A stretch of DNA of 64,000 bases, taken from NCBI RefSeq assembly GCF_030848805.1, contig NC_092364.1, positions 1,240,001 through 1,304,000 of the forward strand, given 5' to 3'. A program made the position numbers and the translations under genes. The stretch is from Temnothorax longispinosus (Eukaryota > Arthropoda > Insecta > Hymenoptera > Formicidae). A model generated the notes under the pieces. The model was not told the DNA's origin. It saw only the letters and a list, made by a program, of their open reading frames with translations, and did not search any database. Every line of letters begins with the position of its first letter. The first letter of the stretch is position 1. Positions 13,001 through 27,600 of this stretch are shown here, piece after piece.

Positions 13001-16000
13001 CGTTTTAAATCGTTTCCTTTGACTCGTGTGAATTGACGCGTGTGATTCATCGCAGCGAGTTACACGTGTAACGTCAGACGAAAATACGGAAAAGTCGCAA
13101 ATCGCCGCCCGTTGGGCTAGCGCGATCGCCGTGGATTTCGCGAAATGAGAATTAAGTATCTCGCGGACGAGATGAATTCGAGAATAACTCTCGATCGCGA
13201 GATGATGACTAGAACGACCCGACTAGAAGGGTGGACGGTGTACAACGCGCCGGAGGCGAAAGAGTACTGACGCTGGTCTCTGTGAACGGGATGCATCCAC
13301 GTCGTCGGACCGCCGTCACACCGGCGCCAGACTTTTCGGCTACAGCGGAACAACAGGGGAAGTTTTCCGGCTGACCTTCCCCGTGATGCTGTTTGGATTT
13401 CGAGAGGGACAAAGGAGGTGGCTGCAACAATGAGATATACGCCGACCCGATTTCCCGTACGAACGAACACGATTTTGTTTACGCAACGTGAACTTGGCTT
13501 CCGGCCAGACCGCATTGTTTCTCGCATTAACTCGATTAGAAATGTATCAATCGACGCGTTATTTTGATTTTATTTCGTTTTTTTTACGGCGCGTGAAGAT
13601 TGTTGGAAACAGCAGATGAAGAAAGATAACGTTTTGCTTAAGTCGCATTAATAGAATGAAATAAACTTTCGCGCTTTAATATTCATTGCGAAGAAAATTA
13701 TTGCGCGACAGATAGAAGACAGGTAACTAAATTATCGACGAGGCGAGCGAGCGAGCGGCCGCGAAAATACGCTCGATGTGAAACGGGCGGACGAGCGTTG
13801 AACTACTCGACAGAATGTCACGCTTTGCGCGTAAGTCTTTCAAACTTTTAACTATGCGAGACGCACGACTTCCCAGGCGCATCGACAAAACTTGGGACAC
13901 TCTGCTTCATTACCAACTAACGCGAGTCACTTCCGCGACTAAACAACTTTCCGAGATGTTTGCGACAACGTATCGTTCTAAACTCCGCGTAAATAGATTC
14001 CGCGTATAAATAAACCAACTTTTAATGGACAATTATCCATGCATTTGAAATTAATTGACGCCTCCTTCACACGGAACGCATAAATTTAAAAAAAAAGACA
14101 CTGATTTCGATATAATTTCACTTTTGATAACATTGATAAATCTACCTTCTATCTCGGCCACGGTACTTTTGAGATACTCATTTTACGCTCAAGTGCCACA
14201 CAAGTTTCGTCCGATTTTAACGACCCTTTAAACGTCGTGCGGCGAGCCGGAGGGAGGCCGGCAAAAGCGATTGGAGAAAGCGACGGAGAAAATTGCTTTC
14301 GGGCAACGCGGGATAATAGCATCCAGAGGCGAGAACGCGGCGATGGAAAGCGAGGGAAAAATCGGACAAGATATGATGCAGGACCGGTCGAGGATCATCG
14401 TGACCAACTCTCCGCGGGGTATCAGCCGGATAATAAGCGATCGCAGAGGGCTGCCGAACCCGCCGGCGGGTGTTCGCACACTTTGCTAAAACGCTCGTAT
14501 AATTCGTTCCACAATCGCGCGAATAATACCGGACGCGCCCATTTGAGAATTGAGAATTGAGAAACCTGGGCAATTTTGAGCGAAAAAAAAGAGGAAGGCC
14601 ATCTTTAGAAGATTAAGAAACAAATTTTAACTCTTCTGACGTTTAATTTGTTTGCAGTCGTAATTTGTGCAACTCAAGAAAGGTAAAAGAAAGAAGGAGC
14701 GCAGATTATTTCCCATTGACAGTTCAAGTTCGATTTTTCCACGTCAAGAGCAATTTTCGCTTCGCCGTACACAGGCGCCTCGGTAACTCTTATCAAACTC
14801 GAAAACCTGTCGGGAGTGTTTCGTATTTGATTATACAATATTGTATCGGCGCTTCTCCGAGGCGATTTATATCTCTCTCGCGGAGGATTCACGCGGCAAT
14901 CATGCGACGCGGCAGACCGAAAAATTGAATATTCCCGGGAGCGCGTTCGATGCCGATGCTCGAACCTCGAACGGTGAAACCGCGGATCCCGCATTTTTTG
15001 CGCGTATTTCCCGACCGTTACGCTATCTTTGCGTAACTATGAGAACAAAACGAACCTAACGGTGACGAAAACCACTTCCGTCTATCGAGCCAACGGCTTT
15101 GCGACATCGCTTTAATATTAATTAAACTGCATCTCGCGAATTTATTCGTACCTAAAGAAAGTGTTGTGACAAATAAATTTTCTCGACCCCCTTTTGCGAT
15201 CGTTTACCAAGCGAAGAATGTAGGGAACGTCGTCGACCTCGTGTCAGCTTTAATTGACGAAGCCAATTCGAGTCATTATGTGATTATCGCGCAACAAGGC
15301 GGCCCGTTACGTACAAAAGACATCGTCGAAACCAAGAAATTACCGTTCGTCGAGGATCGTTAGCGGTCTGTTCCATTCTAGGTACCGTAGAGTTTCCGCT
15401 ACCGAATAAGACGTGAAACCTCAACCAATCGCACGTACGTAACGATCGGTTACGGGGAACGGGCACACCGCACAACAATACGCGGGTATATGCATAATGC
15501 ACTCGTCGACGACGAGTGCAAACTTCCGCGCTTTCCGCGGAAAAACTTGCCGGCAGATATAAGTTACGACATCTCGGTGGATCTCGGCGGGATGGAAATG
15601 GGAAATTGCAAAATGCCGGGCGCGCGCGAGCGGGTGCTCGAGTTACGCATTTATCACAAAATAAAATTTTTCCCGCGCCACGATGGCATTTCCTAAGACT
15701 CGGCTGCACGTGTGACGCATGGCTGTATAAATTCCACGGGGAGAAGTTACCAATCCTGCTCCGGAGTTTCCAAATTCGAATGTTAAATCGCCTCGCTTGA
15801 TATACGGACGAAGTAATTATGAAGTAAGAGGAGGGGATTGAATTGAGCGAAATATTTCATGGTCCATTTAACGCGGAACTCTTGCGACTCCACCTGGGCA
15901 TTTACACGTCGATATTTACGGTATTTACGCGGAAAAGAAGAGCTAGACTCTCTAGCCGCGAATTGCGTATGCATAAGAAACACGTAACAAGTCGAAGAGA

Positions 16001-18622
16001 TTTCCAGGTAGTCGACACTTTCGTCGCCACGTGAGCTGAATGCGTCGTCTCGGTGTATCTCGCTCTAAGAAAGCGTATACGTCAGGATCTTTCAATATAT
16101 CTCGTTTCGAAATCTGTTTCCGCGAAGGCTGTATCGCGAAGTGAAATGTGGCCGCTCGAGACAGACACTAAATTGTAATTTAGCTGTTGATCGCGGTCAC
16201 GCCGCCCAGGCGATAAATCTGGGAACACCCACCACGATACGCAGCATTCGTGCAAGATAACAGTAATTTATAAATGATATTATACACATACAAACGCATA
16301 TATGTACAAATATATTGCAAGATATATATGTAAAGTCACAATTTATTGATTTCGACCATAATATCCAATTCATTTTGGTCACGACTCAGCGCTCAATTAT
16401 TTTAAAAGTATGAACAGCGAAGTAGTTAAAATTTCGTAATTAAATAAAAGTGTCGTAATATATGAATTTCGCATTAATTTATAATCCAATCTTCGCGCTT
16501 TCACGAAATATCAGAGGAGCAGAAATTTCTCCTCGTTTCTCTATATAGCTCGTTTTAGTCACCCCACGACGAGACAAATTTGTTAACGAGAAGAAAGCCG
16601 TATATTAATTACCGCGCAACTTTGGAGTAAGATGCATCCGAGAGCTGCAGAAAGAAAACTGCACACAAATAAATTATGAGTTATTACCCTTTAATTGATC
16701 ACTTGTATCTCTGGAAACAGTTCGCGACGCAAGTTTCTCCCGCGGTTGTTAGTCTCATAAGCGAGGCGCGCGCATTAATTATAATTCAATCGAAGATGCA
16801 CTACGTCGGAACGACGACAACGACGACGAACTTCGACCATTAGCCGAGCGGGACTCGCGGGGAAACGAGAGGGACGGAGGCAAATCGTGGTGTGGCATTC
16901 AAAGGAGACAGGAAGAAAGGACCGACGTCGGTCCCCTGAAATGCATTATGCATTCGGCTAGTTCCTCGCTTCGACTAAGGAAGGTTGAAGGCTTAATTAG
17001 AAGGCAGACTGGAGGAAAGCAATTAAACTCACTGCGCCCGGGGGCAGGAAAAACAGATCGCGATATAAACGTCGGCGTCATCGTTGTTTGACTGGCGTTC
17101 GCTTGTCCGTTTGACATCCCTCGCAACCTCTAGCCTTTAAAACGGTAATTGTACGCGAGACGATGAATCGGTCGGTTTTGCAGATTTTTATCGCAGATCT
17201 CAATTTTGAATCATTTTTTTAGATTTCTACTTTTTGTTTCAAATTTAATAAGACATCCGTTCTTTGAGGCAAATCTCGAATTGAATTTATATTTAAATTT
17301 CAGAATCTTTCCAGGATACATCTCTGTAGGATATTTTTCCAGAAAGATTCGTGCAATCTGTTCGAATTCGATAATACCTCGATACATTTCGCACGAAGTA
17401 CGTTTGTCGCATCGTGTATTTTTAATAGTGCCGATCGCAATGTATGATCCATTACGGTAATATTGGCATTCTGTGTAAATATCCATATAAATTTGGTTTG
17501 GATAGTCACGTTTCGCGGGTATTTATGCAATATCCAATATTCCAGCCGCGAAATCCACTCGATGCGCGCCATCGATATCGCATGCATATTCGCCGCTCGC
17601 TTAAAACGTTCAATAAAGTGTCTTATAAAAATGATAAAAAAAAACTATGAACCAAAATATAACGTCGAAAACATTTTATATTCGGCGCGCCGAATAGTTT
17701 TTCAAGAAAAATTCACATCGGCACACGTGTAGCTAATGGAACAATAACAGTCCTGGAGGATGTAAAAAGAATAAAAGATAATAGCAAACGTAGCGAATTA
17801 AATTTACTTATCTCGTTCAAAGGAACGAAAAACTAAAAAGTCAGGCAATTAACTTAGTATTTAACTTGGTTTTTTTATTGACTTCACGCAAACCCGCTGT
17901 TAGAAACAAATCCCAATTCTCCACCCTTCCCTTTGAAAGAGAAAACTCTGCTATTCTGTTTGCGCATTCTGAAAAAAGCAGAAATTTTTGACGGAATATC
18001 TCACCCACCCCCACACGCGCCATTCCCTATCACGCTGCGAGAATGCTGTCATTCACCTGATGCGCCTGTTTTCCGCCCTACGACGAATTCTTACTCGAAC
18101 TATGGAGCGTCAACGAATTTATCGGCCAAAAATTCCGTGCCGCACGTTCGTCAATCCCGCGTAAAAGTCGACTAACTCCTGTGATCGCGAGATGACGAAG
18201 GCGACGAGGGCTGCGTCGACGCCCCCTCGAATTATCAGCGTCACACAAACCAGACGCCCGTGTTCTCGGCAGCTTGACAACGGATATTAACCCGCTGCGC
18301 ATTCCGTTGTCGATGTCGCCTGGGTCGTAATTGACGAGCTGAGAGTAAGGACGACGCAACAACGGGAACGAAGCGTGTATCGGCATCATTTGACGTATTC
18401 TCGCGCGACGGATATATTTCCGCGCGATAAGCAGGATATTCATTCCTCAACAAGGAGTGACAAAGACCCATACTTCAATCTTTTCATTAGACAGTGTCCT
18501 CTTTATTTATGGAATCAATTCAGTTCGTTCAAACTCGCGTCGAGTGCTTGGCGCGCACTCAAGAAATCAACGACGCCATGTGACTGGCATTGCACGACCC
18601 TCGATTATTTATATCGTTTAGA

Positions 18623-18662
<40 letters not shown>

Positions 18663-21600
18663 AGAGAGAGAGAGAGAGAAATCTTATCGATGTGCAGGCT
18701 TCTTGTTGAGAGCAAGGTGAAGGTAAAATTTTATGAGAGATAGAAACTTGGTTTTTCGATCATTTCTACGTATTTCACACAAGCAAGTATGAAAGAAAAC
18801 AACTTACTCTTTACGGTAATTTATTACAAAAATATGATTTTAATTATTTATAAATAACGTGAACAAGAAATTCCTTTTCGTCTCTGCATGCAATAAATTA
18901 AAATCCAAACTCCTGCGCAGACCAGAATATAACGGCGGATTAGTCGCGATGAAATATTCGTATCGGTAACCGACCCTGCGTTCGGCCGGCCCTAATAGCC
19001 GCGGATTATGTCGTAGGCTGGGCTAAGTCTCTAATTAATTTCTACACCCAATTTTCCGATCTGCCACCGTGATTTATTATTGCGTTACGTATCGCGGCTC
19101 ACATCGCGTTAAATCACTCTTGCGTCTTGTCCGAAGATACAGCCTTAATCACGAATGTTTTAACACACGTTGATGAATAATGGCATAAGCCTACTCTTGA
19201 CGGCTCAGCTTCGCACGATTCTCAACGCTCGTGAACGCATTCACGTGTCGGAAATCGTTAGCGCGAAAGCGAAAACGCGTCGGTGAGGTAACTTCGTTTA
19301 AAAATACAGCTCGGTCGAGCCGCGTGGCTTTCGCCCGCTGGTTATAATTTCAATGAAAGCATATTTTGCGGTCATCAAGTTCTTTGACGTTCGCTTCTCG
19401 ATACCGCCACCCGGTGACCTTCGATCGATGAGCTTGCACGAAGCTTTCCGAATTCAAAATAGCCACGCTGGCCGACGCGTCTCAAGTTTCTCTCGAACAT
19501 TTCGGGTATCTCGCATTTGCCCTGCGATAGTAAAGTGAAACATTTTCATAAAATTTGTATAAAACAAGTATTCGGGGTGAGATAAAAACACTACTGAAAA
19601 TTTACTTTTCACGAGCTCGTCGGTTATCTTCGGTAGTATTTTCGATTTTGCGTTTTAAAAGATCATCTTTAATTTACATCGAAAAGATCGATCGTTCCCA
19701 ATGCTGGGTCAAGCCGATCCTATCGATGTCACCTGCAAGTCGCCCGATAATAACCTCTCACAATAGTGACTCGCACTCCGCAACTCGGCTTGCGATCGAT
19801 CGCGCTACCGTTTTTAGCCGACGTAAATTCACTGCGCTTTACAAAGCGAGAGTATGGTCCGTCCTTTTGGCGATGTTAAAAAATTTCCTTCAGCATAAAG
19901 CGAACAGCTGAGTGAATAAAAATTAGTCGAGACGAGAAGATGAAAAACGGGATGAAAATATGATTGAAGCAGCAAAAGAGATGCAAAATTTCGATATTGC
20001 GGAGAGCGTGTTTACCGATAAAACACTGCACTATCCGGGAAAATTCGCGTATCTCCTTAATAGCGATGTAATTTACAACATTTCAGAATTTAAGAACATA
20101 TTCAAAGCATGAATTTTTAAACGAAAAACGTAAACTTTGGCCAGTTATGTAAATTTCTAGATATTGGTCTGTTCCTTCTGACTACGCACTTTCTACATTT
20201 TTATTCTTTTTTGTTCCTCCTGTTCTCTCAATGCGTGCTTTCATTCTAAGTATAGGAAGTGTGAAAGAGTACGACTCGAGTATTAATGGGAAAGAGAATA
20301 TAAGAGAAATGAAGACGCGATATTTTCCTTTATACCTAAAAGCTTTCGTCCGCTTCATTTGCCGATGACGTGTGCTTAAAAATGGGACACTGTTATCAGT
20401 GAAGATGTTAAATCGTGATGTAAAATTATACATGTTCAATAACAGCATAGCCGATCTTAAACGGTTTCTAATAACCGTTTTGAACGGAAATTTGATCAAT
20501 ATCTTGATTGTAATTATTTTAATATCTAATGAATCTTCATAGATAATTCGATGTGATTTTTTAACTATTTTTAATAGCATGTTAACGATATCGCTTATGA
20601 CAAGAGCACTAATGTTTTGACATTTTAATGAAGAACAATCGACACCAAATCGGCCAGAAACTCATTATTTAATATTATGTCTCGGTTCTCGAGACATCTA
20701 CGTATTTTCGACTTATAACATGTCATTTTAACATGTTCAATTTTACTTTTCGTGATATCTCTGTCGCTCTGTTTCTCTATCTCTCAAAAGATCGTCAAAG
20801 GAGATTGCGAGTTCGATCTCGTAGCAAGCGGACCTTTGCGCACTTTACTCGCCCACCACTCACCGCGTGTTTCCTCCCGTATTTTCCCGTGGACTCGTTT
20901 TACTCGATTGATTTTCCGGCGAGCTTTCCCCGCGCCGCGTCACCAGCGGTCCGATTTCGCTCTTGTCGCAGCGTCGCGACGCTCGTTTACCGTCGCGCGC
21001 ACAATCGCATACCTCTTCTTATCTACGAGTGAAACGGTATCGCGACACTATGCACGTGAACGCGCGAGTCGCTTTTCCGTCGGGATGAAAAAATGAAATA
21101 GTCGCAACCAAGCCGCGTGTATTTCGTGGCCGATGGCGCCGAATCTGGCCGGTTCACTGAGCGAGGTAGACCGCGACCGATGCCTAGGACAATATTAGAA
21201 TCGGGATCTCGACGCGGTCTCGTATACTCTCTGCCTCGCACTCTTGCCGGCTCGCATCACCTCGTCTGTCTCTTTCTCTCTTTCTCGCACCTCTCGTCTT
21301 GATCTTGGTCCATCCCACACGCTCCCCAAGGCTCCTCATCTTCCCTCCGTGTCGAGCCCGACTCGGCGTAATCCCGCGTCATCACGCACGGACGCAACAC
21401 ATGCGCGCGTCCGACACGCATCCCCGTCGTAAATAATTCAAATTGCGTTACTGACAGGCTTACTGTTAATACAACAAAATTATTATTACTAAAAAACTCG
21501 GTATAAGATATTGCGATATCTTCTCCGAGAGAAAAAAATCCAAGTCTTTGAATTTATCTTAAAATTCGCCTTTGAATACAAGACCGTCGTTTCCCAAGCG

Positions 21601-24600
21601 TTCCGTTGATGTATCAATCGTTTGACTTTGGAGCTACCTAGCTTTCTACCGGACAATTATGTGAAACGAGACGCCTATTTTTTTTTTCTTGGGCGACACA
21701 TAATACGACCGCGGTCCCTTGCACGAGGCCTTCTTACATTTCCGTTACACGTCGCACGTGCGTGTGGAAGGCGAGCGTGCAGGCTCGCGTTCCACTTATT
21801 CACGTACACGCGCGTGATACTTTACGCGTTGGTTATCGTTCGGTGTATGTATTATATATACGATTGCGTATATATTCATTCGATATCGTGGAACGCACGC
21901 CTCGCGACGCGGCCTCGATCGAGAGATCGTTATGCAGATAACAATTCGCGACTCCTAATCGCGAGACAAGCGCTTGCAAATTCCACGTAAGAGAGGCCCC
22001 TTCTCCTGCACATGCATATAACGCGCGTAACGTTAAGATAGACCGCGAAGATTTCGGGTCAACGATATCAGGTGCATGCGAAATAAGGCGATTCGCGCTA
22101 TTCGGCACATGGGTGCGCCGCGATGTGCGACAGACGCGATTTTTTATGCGCCGTAGGTCAATGTTAATGGACGTAGCTAGTTGGCCTTAGCCTTTTGGAT
22201 CCCGGCAAGACGGCAAGAATAACGAGCGCTCACGCCGATGCCGGACACGTCTTCATCGGAATCTTGCCGACGACGACTTAATTTCCTTCGTGACATTTAT
22301 ATCGAGAAGCAAATGATGACACGTGTAGTATCTTCATTTTACTGAGCATTATTAGACGGAATTAAGATGGAACCTTCCGAGGATGATACTCTTTGCATTA
22401 TTATGATTTTTTTTTCCAATAATGGTGATATTGTTCTGTAATTATATTAATTTTAGTTTATCAAACATTACGTCTCATAGACAAAATGTTATGTATAAAA
22501 ACGGAGCACAATCGAGACATCTCCGAGAGGACTCGGTCTGTAACAGCCGCGCGTGTTTTCGGACAGTATCAGGCTCCAGATTGCAAATCTGGAATTAATT
22601 AGCCACAATCGCCGCTCCTGTTACGACATAAATCGTAAACCGAGAGGCGTTGGTTACTATCCGAGTTTCTTGCGCGCTTCTCGTGTCTTATACTCCCGTC
22701 CGTTTGCACAGAAGCCTATTTGAATCATCTGCGACGTCAGCCACCAGTGTACTGAACGTTCGCAAAAAGAAGTCAGACTGTGGCAGAATCCTACTTGGCG
22801 ACGATAAATACAGATACACGGTCTGATATGCAAAGTGTATAAGAAACCCATCGACCACTCGAGATTAACGATTTAGTCGCGAAGCTCCTTTCGATCGAAT
22901 ACGCGCGACTCTCCACGTTTCTAAATCCCTTTCTGGAAAAAAAAGAACACTGCCCTTCGGGGCAGATCCCGCAATTTGAGAACCTCTGGTGTAGCGGATA
23001 ACAGCTCGGACTCCAACCTGGGTGGTCAGAGTTCAAATACCGCCCGTCATCTCTCCCGAGTTTTCTGATACACGCGCCCATAGTTCCACGGTGATTCAAA
23101 ACTCGCTTTAGCCTGCGGCTTCCCGGGCTGTCGATAAACATCGATGTGTCGCAACATTTTCGAAGCTGTCGCAACTTTGGACATTAAAAGCTACGCGAAG
23201 TTGTTGCGCGGAGGATAAGGCGTCATCCCGAATCGCTCTCATCGTCTTTTCTTACTTTATCGTTATCCGGCGATTGACAAATACCTCTCTTCTGACAAGA
23301 TTATCGAAATCCCGTAAAAAAAAAAAAAAAATCCGGCAGGCTTGAAAGCGTCGCACAGCGACGTTTTCTCCCTGCAAACCGAGAATCGCGCTACACTTTG
23401 ACGTAACTCGCGCTTCTAATGGATGTCTGCATACATTGCGTAACGCAATTAGAGATTTGGCGTGGCGGCGGCGGCGGCGCGGGAGGTCCGAACAAGACCG
23501 CAATCAGGAGGTATACGTGACTTTCACTTGACGTCGTTGCCGCCGACATGCGAAAACGCGGAGGCCTCGCACAGGACGCCGCGCTCGCCTCATCTTCCCG
23601 GCTTCCCGCGCGGTATTATCTCGAGGCAGAGGGGGTTGCAAGGGCCTTCGGGGATAATGGCGGTTGTTGGAGCGGGTAAAGATCAATTCGTCCGGGTAAT
23701 AATGCCGGGCGGACACGCGACGCTGAGCGGAGCGTCGAAGGAGACCGCCGCCGCGCCGCGCCGCCAGCCGCTGCACCGAATATTGACGTTATCGAGCGGC
23801 GAACTCTTAAGAGGCGGACTTTCATGACGGAGAGCTATTTATAAAGGCACGGCCGCGAAAGCATGTTTTTATTAACAATATGAATACTGTCTCCGGGTTC
23901 AGTGCACCGCGCCAGGCAAAAGTCTTTGTTCGCTCGATTAGCTCCACAATCAGTCGCATTTAGATAAAGAGCTCGGCGTGACAATCTCTCTCGTGAAAGG
24001 CGTCCCTATTCTGTTTTTTAATATATATATATTTCTGTATACTCTATTTTATTTATTCTCATTCATATCTCTGCGTTTTCTGCCTCGTCTACAACCCGTT
24101 ACGCCCTTTGAGCCGCATTACGGCCGCATTGACGTTACATGGCGCGCGAGCCTGCTGCAGGGAGAAGTACTCAGGAACACAATAAGCGAATGAAGCTTTT
24201 ACGGATGGCCTTGCTTCGAAGAATGCGGCCTCGATCAATATTTTTTTCCAAGGTGTGTGCGCGCGTATGCACGGAGCAAACGTTGGTGCGCGCAAATATT
24301 TGCGGAGCTATATACTTTCACGATACCCTATTCCGAAGTGGAGAACGTACACCGATTCTATCCGGGCCGGATCTAAAAAGGTTTTGATTTATATCCGGCG
24401 TGCGTTCCGACGAATCGTCGGGATGTCTTTGCGTTTTCCAATCGCGCCTCGGGTTACTCGGGTATCATGAATTGGACGGAGAAATCGAGGGATGCGCCCC
24501 GACGACGTCGCCAGGCGCTTCCGTTACACTTCGCCTTCGCTAATCCCGTCGTTCTCTGCCTATTAATCGTCGACGTTCTCGGATCGGACCTTTTTGCGTA

Positions 24601-27600
24601 CGCTGGATGATTATATCCTGCGTGTGCGCCGATAAATAGCAGCGTCTGCTTCCCGAGTAGCGCCGCGAGCCACGGCCCTCGATTGAGAGAGAAGGCTCTC
24701 GCTCGGTGCTCGCTCGGCAATTAAAGCCTCGGGCGTTCGCTTGAGTTACGATTGTTACGGAATTGGAGGCACCTTTCGAAGGAACGTAATCCCCGCCGGC
24801 TGGCTGTGGGCGAGAGAGAATCCGATTCCGCGGAAACTATTCGCGATATTCGTCATACGAACGAGAGGTCCCGCGAGATAAAGAAAAAAGAAAGAAGAAC
24901 TGGGTCAGACGCCTTTGATTCGAGAGATAAATGGTCGGCTTTTACGTAGGAATTATATTCTCCGAGATCCTTTTCAAAGATTCGCTCAACGCCAGACCCG
25001 TTTAATCTGGATTAATTCTTATCTCGCGAGCGACAAGCGCTCGATCTATTTTTCCTTAATGTGCTATTTTTCCTTCTTTGGCGCGCGCGTAATCGCAAAT
25101 CGCAAATCGTGTTGAGATAAGCGTACCTTTTTCCGATACGTGCTCGGCAAACAGGCCCACTGTGCGTAACTCGTGTGAACCATTGTGAATGATTTTTCTT
25201 GATCGCGATCTCGCTCCTCTCAGCCTCTCGCGCGATTGTATCTCCGCGATGGTACTCGGCTCGCACAAACGCGCCGCGCACTTTCTTAAATCATCGTTAG
25301 GCACGATCCGACTGTAACGCCGGATGCAATTTTGCCTCCACCAGTTGATACAGTTTCACTCTCGAATTGTCTCGCCTCGGGATTGCGAGAGCTGACAATT
25401 CTCGGTTTTCCTCCTCGAAAGGAAACACACGCACGCACGTCTTGAGTGTCGAAATCGCGCTCGTTTCTCTTGTTTAACGTCACACGGATGTTAAAGCGAG
25501 AAATTTATCTATCCTCGGCCGCGCCGCCTAATCTCGAGACGCGCACTTCGAATATTCCACGACCGCCTCGCGAGCGTGGACTTCCGCGTTTCTCGGCCGC
25601 GCGCGACGTTTTCCCGGACGCTCTCCGACTCGACGCGCGGTAGTATCTCGTATACGCATAGCACAGAGCTTTCCCTGTTTCCGAGCGGTGAAAAAAAAAC
25701 CGCTAGCGAGTCCCGCACCATCGATAATGACTCAGGTGTCCGTTTCCGCTTTGAAATCGTTCGGTACATTCATCGTATTCCTTTTATCAGCGTCACTCTC
25801 CCGTTTCTCGGCACTGACGTCGAAACAACGACGCAAATTTCGATAAGGCGTCCACAGTCTCCCCGTTTTCCGCCCGTCCACGATATGTCGATAGCACGGA
25901 ATTAAAAGTCCATTAATAATACGACAGATACGGGATCGAGGTACGCCCTGATAACGAGCGCGCGATCGCGAATTCGATGATTACGCGGTCTGAAGGAACA
26001 CGTGCGCCTCGAACGAACCGCGGCGGTCGGAGCACGTCTCTCGATCGCACGCGGCCGAGGAATCGCTGCCACTGGCCCAAGAAACGACGGCACGGCTGCT
26101 TCGACGCGGCGAAGGCATATGGGACCCTCAGGCCCGTACCAGCGAGGCTCTATCGAGACTCCGAGAAGGAAGAATGGAGCCCGTGGTATGCTCGGAGAAA
26201 GATAACGTGTTGAAAAAGATTTCACAGGATAATTTCGGTCGGACCTGTTCTTCAAAATTCTCATTATAAACCCATTTTAACTTTGAAGTATTTGATATCG
26301 ACACTTTCATATCAAAAGGTTTTGTGATCAAGATAGTAATAATGGAAAAGAGATGAAATCTCGTGAACGATGAAATTTTCGATAAGAAAGGATCGGAATC
26401 CTAGTTCCAAAGGATGCGAAAGGGGATAATCAAATTTTGTTCTCCGGTTCTCCAATAAAATCTTCTTCAGGGTCATTCGCGTCGTTCACGGCCCTGGCCG
26501 CTAACTCGTTCTACGACGATAAGTATCGGGAGTAGACGACAGGGCTGCGGAGAGGCGTAGCCCGCGCGTTATGCGGGCGTAAGTGAGCGCCTAGCCTCGA
26601 AACGGGGCGAGCATGGCACACACTGAGCACTCTCGCCGCGGTGCGGGCGCGGGCGCGGGCGAGGGCAACGTCGACGAGGGAGAATGCAGGCCCGAGTGAG
26701 TCACTGACTCTCCCGGGCCGGAATGACCAATCAACTAAAGAGCGAGAGGCAGGGGCCCCTCCTGCGCCCGCGGAACGCACGCCACCGCAGACCGACGCGG
26801 CCTAACCGTCGTCCATACAACACCCAACCGGGGTCGTATGTTGTACGAGTGGCTCGTCAAAATGCTATTAGCGGCCGTTTGCCCCTAGAGCTCATTCAAA
26901 GGCACTTCGCCTTCGCCGCGTGGAAACGCACGCCGCACCGTCGCGTCGCGACGAGGTGGCTGACCGTCCCCCTCGTCGTCGATCCTCGCGCTTCGCGCTT
27001 TGGGATTACGCCAAAAAGGGCTCTTTAAACCCCAGTGGCCCAGATACCCGCTGACGTAACTGACGGCCCTAAATCGTAACGCGCTCCTTCCTCGCATTTT
27101 TTAAGTCTCCTCGCGTGGTCTTGGAGCGGAATTTTTCCGCTTCGAAGAAGAATTTCTTAGCCGACGCGAAGTAATGCACGCGCAGCCGTTACGAAAGCGG
27201 ACGTGCAATCAAGGCGCAGTAAACCTCTTCGCGAGATTCCTGACATAATGTATGTATATACAAAGAGCGTTCCTTCTCTCCGGGATAAGCGCTCCGGGAT
27301 CGTAAACGCGCGGGTATCGTGATTGCCCGTCACGGCAATATATTCCCTGACCTTGTCGTTATCGCGCTCGTAGCGATAGGGAACAAAAGGTGTTATCAGG
27401 TGTTTGGAATTGCGCCTTCCATTATTCATTAGAGGCGAGCCCGGGCGGCGCGGCGGCTCTCTCGCATTTATTCGCGCCGCGGCCGCGCGGCGAAGATCGT
27501 CGGCGAATTTATGGCCGGACATCAAACTTATGCTCCGCGATCGAATGCATACAATTATAACCGTGCCTTCGGCGAATGACGTACCTCGCCTCATCATCCC

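Noticed and set aside
18375..18743. Frame encoding a long Arg-Glu repeat
   Set aside because: Translation of a GA microsatellite. The same applies to the frames through 31636-31687.
20182..20580. 132-codon minus-strand frame
   Set aside because: AT-rich Ile/Lys/Phe composition with no motif, inside the intron.
22985..23045. Functional tRNA gene
   Set aside because: Internal boxes are present but the 7-bp acceptor stem and the anticodon stem do not pair properly.
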